Shown one piece after another: positions 1-7,027 of a stretch of 9,552 nucleotides of DNA. The translations under genes were made by a program, and so were the position numbers. Source of the DNA: Bacillota bacterium (lineage in GTDB: Bacteria > Bacillota_E > Sulfobacillia > Sulfobacillales > Sulfobacillaceae); assembly GCA_021802375.1 (NCBI GenBank), contig JAKAAL010000107.1, positions 1 to 9,552 of the forward strand, given 5' to 3'. The notes under the pieces are model-generated. The model did no database searches. It had not been told where the DNA came from and saw only the letters and a program-made list of their open reading frames with translations. The number at the start of each line of letters is the position of its first letter. Within the stretch, counting starts at the first letter, position 1.

Positions 1-390
1 GCGGATATCGCGAAGGGTGGCCAACGGTAAAATGATGTGCCCCCAGGCTTGAGCCATGTCCGATCCGTTCCCAGAGAATCGGGATTGGCTGATGGTATCG
101 GCCTCTAAAATCGCCTGATACACGTCGGGCTTTTCTCGTTCGAGCCAAGCCAGTAAAGTGGGCCCCAGGTTAAAGCTGATACGCGAAAAGTTATTGACGA
201 TACGCACGATGTGCCCGTCGCCATTTAGGATCCGAGAGGCGGTGTTGGGTTCGTAGCATTCCGCTGTGATCCGTGCATTCCAGTCGTGATAGGGCGCTGC
301 ACTAGATTCCCATTCCACCTGGTTGAGCCACGGGTTTTCCCTGGGCGGTTGATAAAAGTGACCATGGATACAGATTTGACGCGCTGACAT
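1..390 (-). CDS. GH57 family glycoside hydrolase (DUF3536-type), N-terminal part, cut by window edge
   Basis: The first 130 codons are present and the reading frame is open through base 1, so the protein continues outside the window. It starts at an ATG (388-390) preceded by a perfect AAGGAGG (397-403) with a 6-base spacer; this site overlaps the treZ stop codon. The N-terminus carries HGHFYQPPRENPWL (residues 9-22), the GH57 N-terminal region with its HxxQPP-like signature. It then has NFSRISFNLGPTLLAWLE (about 67-84) and a MAQAWGHIILPLATLRD stretch near 112-128, which from memory match the GH57/DUF3536 alpha-amylase/alpha-mannosidase-like proteins (usually about 800 residues). GH57 enzymes act on alpha-glucans with a retaining mechanism; the exact substrate cannot be read from this part. 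There is no signal peptide, so it is probably cytoplasmic. It is co-transcribed with treZ and malQ, which suggests a role in maltodextrin or glycogen turnover. The family call is firm; the activity is not known. Confidence 0.85.
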   Translation of the reverse strand, partial: MSARQICIHGHFYQPPRENPWLNQVEWESSAAPYHDWNARITAECYEPNTASRILNGDGHIVRIVNNFSRISFNLGPTLLAWLEREKPDVYQAILEADTISQSRFSGNGSDMAQAWGHIILPLATLRDIR

Positions 391-401
391 GCAAATCCTC
401 C

Positions 402-2207
402 TTAGTGGCGATAGGTAACCAAGCACGAATGACCAGGTACTACTGGAGGAGTGGGCAGGGAACGGTGCGCGGTGCCCAGGCTCTCCGGTGTCGCAGAATT
501 CATTAGAACGGCTAAATGATCGTCATGGCGATACGGCGTGGGTTCGGGGGAAAAATTGAGCCAAATTCTAAGCTCGGCCCCGTCCAGTTGGTACCTTAGG
601 CTAATCATAGGATACGGGTCCTCACAAGTGGAGGTGACGGGTGTGTCGCCATTGGACGACAGAACTGGGTTTAGATATTCCCGCCGCACCGTGAGGAGGT
701 TTCGGTACCAGGTCGACAGCCGATTGTTTCGATGCGAGGAAAGCTTGGCCGACAAGAACGTGTTTGGATCTGCCGGATCTAAAATCTCCTCATTACGATA
801 AGCCCACTCCCGGGCACGGCCTTCTCGCACCGCTTGCAACAATGCGGGATCCTGGTGATCGACGAAATAAGGAAACGGGTGATCCTCTGCATACTCCTCG
901 CCCATAAAGAGGAGGGGGGTGGCCGGTGCGAGCACTATCGTTGCGGCCACCAGACGTCGTTGTGCGTCCGACAATTGGGCCGTGAGTCGATCCCCTACCG
1001 GCCGATTGCCGATTTGGTCGTGGTTTTGACTGTAAGTCACAATCCGATTCAAGGGTAGCGGTCGATAACGGCGACCATGGCGCCGCTTTCGGTAGGCTGA
1101 ATATTGCCCGGTATACACGTAGCCACTAGACAAGGCATGGCAAAGGTCCTGGAGCGTGCCGTAATCCTGGTAATACCCATGGCGTTCTCCGGTGATCAGA
1201 GCATGCAGCGCATGATGCAGATCGTCATTCCACTGTCCGCTAAAGCCCAGTCCCTCCCGCTCCCGACCCATAATCTCCCGAGGGTCGTTGCGGTCACTTT
1301 CAGCGACTAGGTGCACCGGACGGCCAGAAGTTTCAGCCATGGTATCGCAAGCCCGCGTCATTTCCCGGAGAAAAGGTTCGGCACTGGTGTCGATGATGGC
1401 ATGGACCGCGTCGAGGCGGAGCCCGTCCACGTGGTAATCGACAATCCACTGCCGGGCGTTTTCGAGAAAAAACGCCCGGACCGCGTCGCTCTCCGGCCCA
1501 TCAAAATTGAAGGCTTGACCCCAAGGGGTATGGTAGTGGGTATTGAAGTAGGGTCCAAATTGGCTGAGAACGCTCCCTTCGGGACCGGTATGGTTATACA
1601 CCACATCCAAAAAGACAGACAGCTGATGCTGGTGACACGCGTCGACCAAGCGCGCGAAGCCTTCGGGGCCGCCATAGCTAGACTGCGGAGCATAAGGGAA
1701 TACCCCATCATAACCCCAGTTGCGCTCGCCGGGAAATGCCGCAATGGGCATGATTTCGATGGCCGTGATGCCCATCGCCGAGAGGCGCGGGAGATCTGGG
1801 ATAACGTCAACAAATTGACCACGGTCACTAAAGGTACCCACATGTACTTCATAAAACACTAGGGATTCCCAACGGTGGCCTGACCACCCGGCATCATGCC
1901 ACACAAATTGTCCGGGATCGATGACCGCCGATGGTCCCAAGACGCCATCCGGCTGCCAGCGTGAAGCAGGATCCGCAAGTTCTCTGTCACCATCGACCCG
2001 ATAGCGATAGCGATCTCCAGGACCGATGCCTCTAATGGCCCCAGCAAAGTAGCCATTGTCTTGGTTGACAAGACCTACGAAACGCTCTGCACGATCCAAG
2101 TAGAGATGAACGTCTACGGTTTCAGCAAAGGGAGCCCAGACTCGAAAGGCCGTCGTGTTGTGGCCTAAATACCGGGCGCCTAGCGTGCTCTCCAGTGATT
2201 GGTTCAT
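402..2207 (-). CDS. treZ: Malto-oligosyltrehalose trehalohydrolase (GH13)
   Basis: The protein has 601 residues, the usual TreZ length. TreZ hydrolyses the alpha-1,4 bond next to the terminal trehalose of maltooligosyl-trehalose, releasing trehalose; its substrate is made by TreY from maltodextrin. An N-terminal CBM48-like beta domain (about 10-105, FRVWAPFAETVDVHLY at 21-36) precedes the GH13 barrel. Landmarks are YEVHVGTF (119-126), RNWGYDGV (162-169), DVVYNHTGPEG (201-211), DGLRLDAVHA with nucleophile D266, VAESD with acid/base E303, and QNHDQIGNR with stabiliser D397. GPEG after the VYNH block and AESDRNDPR are typical of TreZ rather than other GH13 enzymes. The ATG start (2205-2207) overlaps the malQ stop by ATGA and has AAGGAGG 6 bases upstream, so translation is probably coupled. 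All catalytic residues are present. The enzyme should be soluble and cytoplasmic. Confidence 0.96.
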   Translation of the reverse strand: MNQSLESTLGARYLGHNTTAFRVWAPFAETVDVHLYLDRAERFVGLVNQDNGYFAGAIRGIGPGDRYRYRVDGDRELADPASRWQPDGVLGPSAVIDPGQFVWHDAGWSGHRWESLVFYEVHVGTFSDRGQFVDVIPDLPRLSAMGITAIEIMPIAAFPGERNWGYDGVFPYAPQSSYGGPEGFARLVDACHQHQLSVFLDVVYNHTGPEGSVLSQFGPYFNTHYHTPWGQAFNFDGPESDAVRAFFLENARQWIVDYHVDGLRLDAVHAIIDTSAEPFLREMTRACDTMAETSGRPVHLVAESDRNDPREIMGREREGLGFSGQWNDDLHHALHALITGERHGYYQDYGTLQDLCHALSSGYVYTGQYSAYRKRRHGRRYRPLPLNRIVTYSQNHDQIGNRPVGDRLTAQLSDAQRRLVAATIVLAPATPLLFMGEEYAEDHPFPYFVDHQDPALLQAVREGRAREWAYRNEEILDPADPNTFLSAKLSSHRNNRLSTWYRNLLTVRREYLNPVLSSNGDTPVTSTCEDPYPMISLRYQLDGAELRIWLNFSPEPTPYRHDDHLAVLMNSATPESLGTAHRSLPTPPVVPGHSCLVTYRH

Positions 2208-4225
2208 CGATCTCCTCCTTCCGGCATGGTGCGATGATAGTTAACAGTCTCAAGCATTTTTTGGATCTTCGGATCTGCTTGGATCGCTTCCCAATTTTTC
2301 CGCATTTTCCGGCTCCAGTTGGTGTCGCTTTGAAGGCCCGGTACATTAATGGGGAGGGTCTCTCCGTAGAGATCTTCTAGGTTGACCATTGTCAGTTGGC
2401 TTAAGGATTCGGCCATACGGGTCAAGAGTTGGGCAAGGACTTGGTCCGCTTCGGCCTCTGTATCGGTCACACCAATCTGTCGGCATAATGCCTCACGCTG
2501 CCTTGGGGGCGCGTTTTCCCAATATGTGGCCCAGGGTGGCATGTCGTGAGTGCCGACCAAAGACAGCGTCGATTCGGACGGCGGTTCTGGCGAAGGAAAG
2601 ATCCAGGTGCCTAAGTAATGATGCCGGGTCATAGCGACATCCACGGCCCGTGGCACCAGTCCGAGATTCTCTCCCACCACGATGGTACCGCTACGATGGG
2701 CTTCGAGGTCAATGATTGCGTAAAATTCATGGGCCGGATAGCGCACGTAGAGCCCATCGGACACCGGGAGCGACTCGGGAATCCAAAATCTGCGGTAAAA
2801 TCCCATGACGTGGTCGAGCCGCAGAATCTTAGCATAACACATGTGATGCCGTAAACTTTCAATAAAGTACTGATAGCCTTCTTCTCGTATGCGCTCTGGG
2901 TGTAGGGGTTCAAACCCCCAATTTTGCCCGGACGGGAAAAACGCGTCGGGAGGAGCTCCGACGGATGCCGAAGATACGAAGAGGTCCTGCTCATGCCAGG
3001 CGTCGTAGCCATCGGGGTGGACACCAATGGGCAAGTCCAGATAGAGGCCACCCCCACGGCTACGCTCGCGATCGGTAAAGGCTTTCAAGGCGCTGTCCAT
3101 CTGCCACTGCACGAATTCATGGTAGTGCCTACGTTCCATCATCTCCTTGTCGTTGGGCAAAGGAGCGTCATCGGCCCAGGTCCGCCACGATGTCCCGCGG
3201 ATCTCCACCAGGGCCCGAAACTCGGCGTAGTCCCTGACATCAGGATGCGCGGTGCGCCACTGGTCAAACACGCGGGACTGATGGTTCGACGCCATCTTTT
3301 CTAAGGCCTGACGGCGGAGCGCCATCCCAGCCCGATAATCGACGCGAGGGCTTTGACGCAGTCGCTCTAATTCGCGGTCCAGGCCTTCAGGGAAGATATA
3401 CCCATTATGGTCCGTCTCTTTCAGTACCTGGTCAACATCAAGATAGAACTCATTCCAATAGCGTTGGCTCACCGGACGATACGGACTGGGGTCATAGGGT
3501 TCATCGAGAAATGTGGCCAAAAGGGGTAAGGTTCCAATGAAGCGGCCCCCCAACTCATGAGCCCATGTGGCCACCCGCTCCAAATCGGTCAGGTTGCCTG
3601 CCCCCCAATTATCATGGGAGGAGAGGCCATAGAGCGGGAAAAAGAGCCCCCATTCCCGAAGATTTGCGGTCGGCGCGCCATCGGGCGGTACAATGATGAG
3701 GGTTTTTTGGATCCGGCCTAAAAAATTCCAGGTGACTGTATGATACCCGAGGGTCAGGCGTGGCGACTGCCAATAAAATGACCGAGTCTTGCCAGGGTCG
3801 TCAAAAGTTCTGGGAGCCGCGGGCAACTGATCCGGGACAAATGTGCCGTCGGTCGAGGCACCAGCTTCGTCGGTGATGACATACTCGACGCGGGTACAGG
3901 TTTTTGGCAAGGACCAGAGCACGTTGGCCGATTGATGGTGACCGGCTACTGCCACGGGAGGCGGCCCGGCTTGGGCCTTGATGGCCATAAGAGACTCCAC
4001 CATCGCCTGAGCGTGCCGAGGAGACTGAATGGGGATCTTCATGGTTTGCAGGACGGCCAAGATTTGATCCGGGGTGGCTCGCGTGTATAGGCCGTCGGTG
4101 TTCCGGTATTGGGTGATAATATGCGCATGCCGCCGTGCGAGGCGATGGAGCCAAACCAGTTCAGAATCCAAATATCCCCTACCTTTCAAACCCCAGTCCC
4201 GATTGATTCGCAATTTCATGACCAC
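2204..4225 (-). CDS. malQ: 4-alpha-glucanotransferase (amylomaltase, GH77), divergent
   Basis: This 673-residue protein matches the size of long bacterial MalQ proteins. MalQ transfers maltosyl or longer units between alpha-1,4-glucans, disproportionating maltodextrins. Residues 1-185 form an N-terminal region, with the GH77 core from about 190 (EWGLFFPLYGL). Core landmarks are SPYRPVSQRYWNEFYLD (247-263), YLDLPIGVHPDGYDAW (395-410), GAPPDAFFPSGQNWG (423-437), RLDHVMGF with probable nucleophile D471, GENLG with probable acid/base E519, and GTHDMP with probable stabiliser D561. NVPGLQSDTNWSRK (627-640) is the usual C-terminal block. GENLG and HDM replace the common AEDLG and HDN, so this is a divergent member. 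The start is GTG at 4223-4225, with AGGGA 9 bases upstream; an ATG two codons in (4217-4219) is the alternative. It is the first gene of the operon with treZ and the GH57 gene. No convincing promoter was found upstream. Confidence 0.9.
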   Translation of the reverse strand: MVMKLRINRDWGLKGRGYLDSELVWLHRLARRHAHIITQYRNTDGLYTRATPDQILAVLQTMKIPIQSPRHAQAMVESLMAIKAQAGPPPVAVAGHHQSANVLWSLPKTCTRVEYVITDEAGASTDGTFVPDQLPAAPRTFDDPGKTRSFYWQSPRLTLGYHTVTWNFLGRIQKTLIIVPPDGAPTANLREWGLFFPLYGLSSHDNWGAGNLTDLERVATWAHELGGRFIGTLPLLATFLDEPYDPSPYRPVSQRYWNEFYLDVDQVLKETDHNGYIFPEGLDRELERLRQSPRVDYRAGMALRRQALEKMASNHQSRVFDQWRTAHPDVRDYAEFRALVEIRGTSWRTWADDAPLPNDKEMMERRHYHEFVQWQMDSALKAFTDRERSRGGGLYLDLPIGVHPDGYDAWHEQDLFVSSASVGAPPDAFFPSGQNWGFEPLHPERIREEGYQYFIESLRHHMCYAKILRLDHVMGFYRRFWIPESLPVSDGLYVRYPAHEFYAIIDLEAHRSGTIVVGENLGLVPRAVDVAMTRHHYLGTWIFPSPEPPSESTLSLVGTHDMPPWATYWENAPPRQREALCRQIGVTDTEAEADQVLAQLLTRMAESLSQLTMVNLEDLYGETLPINVPGLQSDTNWSRKMRKNWEAIQADPKIQKMLETVNYHRTMPEGGDR

Positions 4226-4488
4226 CCGTAATGGTCCCTAGGTTACCATATGTAGGATGAGTTGTGATGCGAAATTTCTAGGGGGTGGGTGGTCATCGAG
4301 CCCCCTGACGAATTCTCGAGTGTCAAACGGGTAGTCGATTATTGGGGAGGGGCTATTCAGCGAATCCTTCTTCGAGGTAAGCTCTCTTTAAACGTAAATT
4401 CCCTATTCCCCCGTGGAATAGCTGTTCAGACTTCGAGTCTTTTGGCTTCTCGTTGATGGGTATCTTTTCTCGTTATAGATCGTCCATT
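4226..4488. other. Intergenic region between the malQ operon and the broken kinase gene
   Basis: This 263-base stretch should contain the malQ promoter, since the minus-strand kinase gene ends at 4489 and malQ starts at 4225 on the same strand. I found no pair of good -35 and -10 boxes; TACATA (4249-4254 on the minus strand) is the best -10 candidate but has no -35 partner at 16-18 bases. A 7-bp hairpin lies at 4403-4421. A weaker pairing joins AGGGGG (4280-4285) with CCCCCT (4301-4306) around a 15-base loop. Neither is followed by a T-run, so neither is a clear terminator. Confidence 0.4.
4403..4421. repeat. Short inverted repeat (7-bp hairpin)
   Basis: CTATTCC (4403-4409) and GGAATAG (4415-4421) pair perfectly around a 5-base loop, CCCGT. 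It lies downstream of the broken kinase gene and upstream of malQ, so it could slow transcription or protect an RNA end. Neither strand has a T-run after it, which argues against an intrinsic terminator. Function is unknown. Confidence 0.4.
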
Positions 4489-4928
4489 TTATCCACCCAA
4501 AATTTCCCTACGCAGTTTCTTAATGGAGGGGGTGTACTCCCCTGAAGTGTCTATATTAAATATCGGGACGCCGATCCGGGGTTCGTCGTAAGGGCTGACC
4601 CGAAGTTCCATTCCCTTTCTGGCTATGTCGACTCCTTTGTCCCCATGGAAGTCTTCCCGAAGCGGGTTGTCCAGCCCTCGACGGACAAACCTGGCAAGCG
4701 CGATCTTTTCGTCAACCGTACAAATTAATAGATAGAGCCGCGCCTTTCCAACGAACGGTTCAAGCCTGGCCGACCATACACTGTGCTGGAACGCTGCTTC
4801 AGCAATCACCGATACGTTGTTTGACATTAGACCCAAGAGTGTATCAAAGAAGATTTCCGTGGCTATTTTGTTGGCTTCCGCCGGAAGTTCGTCATGTCGT
4901 TTGCCGAAAGTATGCACATATCTATAAA
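4489..4928 (-). pseudogene. 3' part of an IS-interrupted P-loop kinase/ATPase-like gene
   Basis: The open frame on the minus strand runs from the edge of the insertion sequence (YRYVHTFGKRHDELPAE at its start) to a TAA at 4489-4491, about 146 codons. It resembles the C-terminal part of small AAA/zeta-toxin-like P-loop kinases: a VSVIAEAAFQHSVW segment (a Walker B-like strand followed by a substrate-site helix), LYLLICTVD, an RFVRRGLDNPLREDFHGDK segment with arginines suited to a phosphate lid, and a final strand VPIFNIDTS. The Walker A motif is absent here but present in the separate piece at 6830-6918, just beyond the insertion sequence. The only in-frame start, a GTG at 4915-4917, has no ribosome site and would leave a protein without nucleotide binding. 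The substrate is not recognisable. The call as a broken gene half is strong; the exact family is moderate. Confidence 0.82.
4924..4928. repeat. Left copy of the ATAAA target-site duplication
   Basis: ATAAA directly abuts the outer end of the left terminal inverted repeat and matches the 5 bases just outside the right one (6830-6834). From memory, 5-6 bases is within the range reported for IS1634-type elements. Rejoining the host gene across it leaves the frame broken, so a chance match is not excluded. Confidence 0.7.
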
Positions 4929-4945
4929 CCCACGTTTCGCACCCC
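4929..4945. repeat. Left terminal inverted repeat of the IS
   Basis: CCCACGTTTCGCACCCC is the exact reverse complement of 6813-6829. Identity ends at the 18th base, so the repeat is 17 bp. It marks the outer left boundary of the element. Confidence 0.92.
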
Positions 4946-5085
4946 GTGATGATCCCCCGTAACCATTATCCCCTGCGGGTTTGAGGCGTTTTGTGGAATT
5001 CCGCTCCAAATTCTCCCAAGTCTCGTCGGTACAGGCAGATTCTCAGTCACCGATTTATTTCTGCGAGCGGCGCTTTGCGTAAAGG

Positions 5086-5097
5086 AATTCCGGAATT
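5086..5097. repeat. 12-bp perfect palindrome upstream of the transposase
   Basis: AATTCCGGAATT is its own reverse complement and ends 18 bases before the transposase ATG. A related GGAATTCC also occurs at 4995-5002. It could be a binding site for the transposase or a hairpin limiting translation, but no function can be shown from the sequence. Confidence 0.35.
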
Positions 5098-5115
5098 TAT
5101 GGCGAATTCTTCTCT

Positions 5116-6789
5116 ATGGACACCACACAAAGCACTCCTCCGGCGCTGCCGGAGTTCGTACAGAGTTATCGCATGGGGTTTGCCGTCACGGCCGTCGAAA
5201 TGGCCGAGCGCATTGGGCTGGTCGAGTACCTCGACCAGGCGATGCGTTGGGATCGGAAACAATGTCGGGTGTCCCCCGGCACCCGACTTCTGGCCTTGAT
5301 GATTACGTTTCTCGTCGATCCCCGGGCCGTGTATCGCATCCCGGAATTCTATACGGAGTTGGATTGTGCCGTCTTATTTGGGGCCGACCGTCAGGCCGCG
5401 GATTTCAATGACGATGCCATCGGGCGCGCTTTGGAGAAACTGTTTGAAACCACCCATGCGGGGCAAGTCCACACGGGCTTGTGTCAACAAGCCGTCGAAC
5501 GTCTCGGCCTCGATCCGACGCTCCAACTGCAGTGTGACACCACCAGTATTACTCTCACGGGCGAGTACCCGGATCCCGGGGCGGGGAGTCAGCCCACCTA
5601 TGGCTACAACAAAGATGGCCACCCCGATTGCAAACAATTGGTGGTGGGCGTCGTCGCCCGCACGGATGGGATCCCCTACGGGGTGGATGTCTGCGATGGC
5701 AATATGGACGATCCCACGTGGAGTCGCCAAGCCATCATGAGTACCGGCTCTGCCTTGGCGGAGGACCTCCGGGACACCATGTTGTTTGTGGCGGATTCTA
5801 AATTGGTCAGTCAGGATACCGTTGAAGATTTGTGCGAGGCCGGCATTCGATTTGTCTCCCGGTTGCCGAATACGTTCGGGATCGAACAGACCACCAAAGC
5901 GCAAGCCCGACAGCGGAACCAATGGGAGACGATCGGGGTGTTAGGGCGTGAAAAAAATGCCGCGGTATACCGGCTCAGTGAGCTACCGGGGACGATTCGG
6001 GACAAGCCGGTGCGGTTGATTGTGATCCATTCGTCCGCCCTGGAAGCTAAAGCGGCGCATTGGGAAGAGAAGACCTTACAAACGGGCGCCCTCCGGATCG
6101 ATGCGTCTTTGCATGCGATCACGGCGCGGACCTTTGCGTGCCAGGCCGATGCCGAATCCGCCTGGCAGCGATGGCAGGCCAACAAATGGCTCCGTCAAAC
6201 CGGATGGGTGGTGATCGGGCACGTCGTGCCCACGGAGACGACGCCAGGGACCCCGGCATCGAACACGCCCACATGGCGGATTGAGGCGTCTCGGACCGAG
6301 ACCAATCCGGCCTTTCTCGATTCCGAACGGTTTCGTCGCAGTACCTTTATTCTGGTGGCCAATGATCCGCGCCGGTCGGCGCGGGAACTCCTTACTGCCT
6401 ATAAAACGCAACAGGTGGTCGAACAAGATAATGCGTTGGTGAAAGGCCCCTTGGGCATCGCTCCTCTCTTTTTAAAAGATACCAAAAAGATCGACGCGTA
6501 CGTCTATGTGGTCTACCTCGCCCTGTTGTTGTGGCAATGTATGCAAGCCGTGATGCGGCAAAACCAGGTCAAGCTCGGGATTACCCTGCCGTATCCGCAC
6601 GGTGCACTCCAGCCTGCACCCACCACCAAACGGCTGAAGGAGATCGTGGGGCCAATTCAGGTCGCGGTGTTTCGCAACAGGGATGGCACGCTCCGACGGC
6701 GTCGGAGTGAACTGACCCTGGTCCAACGCCAGGCCTTATTACTGGTGGGGATGGATTCACGACGATTTACGCAGATTCCGTCGGGATAA
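5116..6789 (+). CDS. IS1634 family transposase (DDE, DUF4277-type)
   Basis: This 557-residue protein catalyses excision and insertion of the surrounding element. Residues 13-125 resemble the DUF4277 N-terminal domain (RVSPGTRLLALMI at 51-63, DFNDDAIGRALEKLF at 96-110). The RNase H-like core follows: CDTTSITLTGEY with D141, YNKDGHPDCKQL (164-175), DGNMDDPT (194-201), FVADSKL with D227, and a YK..VVEQDN block (Y429 to N439) with E436. These give a full D-D-E triad and the Y-x6-E spacing of IS4-related enzymes. A large insert of beta-strand character lies between the second D and the E, as in this family. The ATG at 5116 is the first possible start after an in-frame TAA. Its ribosome site is weak (AAAGGA is about 26 bases upstream), consistent with low transposase expression. 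No frameshift or stop interrupts it. Confidence 0.93.
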   Translation: MDTTQSTPPALPEFVQSYRMGFAVTAVEMAERIGLVEYLDQAMRWDRKQCRVSPGTRLLALMITFLVDPRAVYRIPEFYTELDCAVLFGADRQAADFNDDAIGRALEKLFETTHAGQVHTGLCQQAVERLGLDPTLQLQCDTTSITLTGEYPDPGAGSQPTYGYNKDGHPDCKQLVVGVVARTDGIPYGVDVCDGNMDDPTWSRQAIMSTGSALAEDLRDTMLFVADSKLVSQDTVEDLCEAGIRFVSRLPNTFGIEQTTKAQARQRNQWETIGVLGREKNAAVYRLSELPGTIRDKPVRLIVIHSSALEAKAAHWEEKTLQTGALRIDASLHAITARTFACQADAESAWQRWQANKWLRQTGWVVIGHVVPTETTPGTPASNTPTWRIEASRTETNPAFLDSERFRRSTFILVANDPRRSARELLTAYKTQQVVEQDNALVKGPLGIAPLFLKDTKKIDAYVYVVYLALLLWQCMQAVMRQNQVKLGITLPYPHGALQPAPTTKRLKEIVGPIQVAVFRNRDGTLRRRRSELTLVQRQALLLVGMDSRRFTQIPSG

Positions 6790-6812
6790 GAACATTCACC
6801 ATGCCTTGGCTA

Positions 6813-6829
6813 GGGGTGCGAAACGTGGG
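6813..6829. repeat. Right terminal inverted repeat of the IS
   Basis: GGGGTGCGAAACGTGGG is the exact reverse complement of 4929-4945 and marks the outer right boundary of the element, 23 bases after the transposase stop codon. Confidence 0.92.
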
Positions 6830-6834
6830 ATAAA
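6830..6834. repeat. Right copy of the ATAAA target-site duplication
   Basis: ATAAA follows the right inverted repeat directly and equals 4924-4928 on the left side. It lies within codons 28-30 of the interrupted kinase-like gene on the minus strand. Confidence 0.7.
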
Positions 6835-6918
6835 AATCTCATTACCCAGCTCCTGTGAAAATGTTGTTTTCCCTGAACCTGGCATACCAGTCACAACGAT
6901 TAAATACGGCTTTGACAT
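6830..6918 (-). pseudogene. 5' part of the IS-interrupted P-loop kinase/ATPase-like gene
   Basis: An ATG at 6916-6918 with AAGGAG 8 bases upstream begins MSKPYLIVVTGMPGSGKTTF. This is a beta strand followed by a clear Walker A motif (GMPGSGKT, residues 11-18) and the start of the next helix. After codon 29 the frame enters the insertion sequence, picks up 10-11 foreign residues, and stops at TGA (6796-6798), so only a useless 40-residue peptide could be made. The rest of the gene lies at 4489-4928. Small P-loop kinases of this sort (zeta-toxin-like, chloramphenicol-phosphotransferase-like) phosphorylate small molecules or nucleotides; the substrate here is unknown. Its own promoter and ribosome site look intact, which suggests recent inactivation. 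Confidence 0.85.
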
Positions 6919-6926
6919 GTATTTCA

Positions 6927-6932
6927 CTCCTT
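6927..6932 (-). promoter_or_regulatory. Ribosome binding site of the broken kinase gene
   Basis: AAGGAG on the minus strand sits 8 bases before the ATG at 6918. It fixes the start of the gene so that the Walker A motif begins at residue 11. Confidence 0.7.
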
Positions 6933-6997
6933 ACGGCGTAAGTTTCATAGCGACTGATGAAGTTCAAATTCACTATCGGTCTGGACTGTAGCATTCA

Positions 6998-7027
6998 ATT
7001 ATTGTATAGAACACTCTGTGTTTTCAA
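6998..7027 (-). promoter_or_regulatory. Probable promoter of the broken kinase gene
   Basis: On the minus strand TTGAAA (7022-7027, 5 of 6 to the -35 consensus) is followed after 18 bases by AATAAT (6998-7003, 5 of 6 to the -10 consensus). This would give a leader of about 70 bases before the ATG. A small inverted repeat, AACAC and GTGTT around TCT (7010-7022), lies within the spacer and could be an operator. It is a pattern match only. Confidence 0.45.

Larger units (their letters stand above)
4929..6829 (+). mobile_element. Complete IS1634-type insertion sequence (1901 bp)
   Basis: One transposase gene (5116-6789) is bounded by perfect 17-bp terminal inverted repeats starting CCCACG, with ATAAA directly repeated outside. 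The transposase has the DUF4277-like N-terminus and DDE residues of the IS1634 family (formerly placed in IS4). There is a 187-base leader before the gene and only 40 bases after it. The ends, gene and catalytic residues are all intact, so the element may still be mobile or be a recent arrival. It splits a P-loop kinase-like gene that runs on the opposite strand. No passenger gene is present. Confidence 0.9.

Noticed and set aside
1311..1862. 183-codon plus-strand open frame
   Set aside because: It lies wholly opposite treZ, whose catalytic motifs cover the same bases, and its translation resembles no protein family. It is an antisense shadow.
4403..4421. Intrinsic terminator for the kinase gene
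   Set aside because: The 7-bp hairpin has no T-run on either strand, so it was kept only as an inverted repeat.
4289..4456. 55-codon plus-strand open frame starting GTG with a G-rich run upstream
   Set aside because: The translation matches nothing I know, the G-run is too close to the start, and the frame lies in the region expected to hold the malQ promoter.
5374..5922. 182-codon minus-strand open frame inside the IS
   Set aside because: It is antisense to the core of the transposase, including both catalytic aspartates, and has no ribosome site or family likeness.
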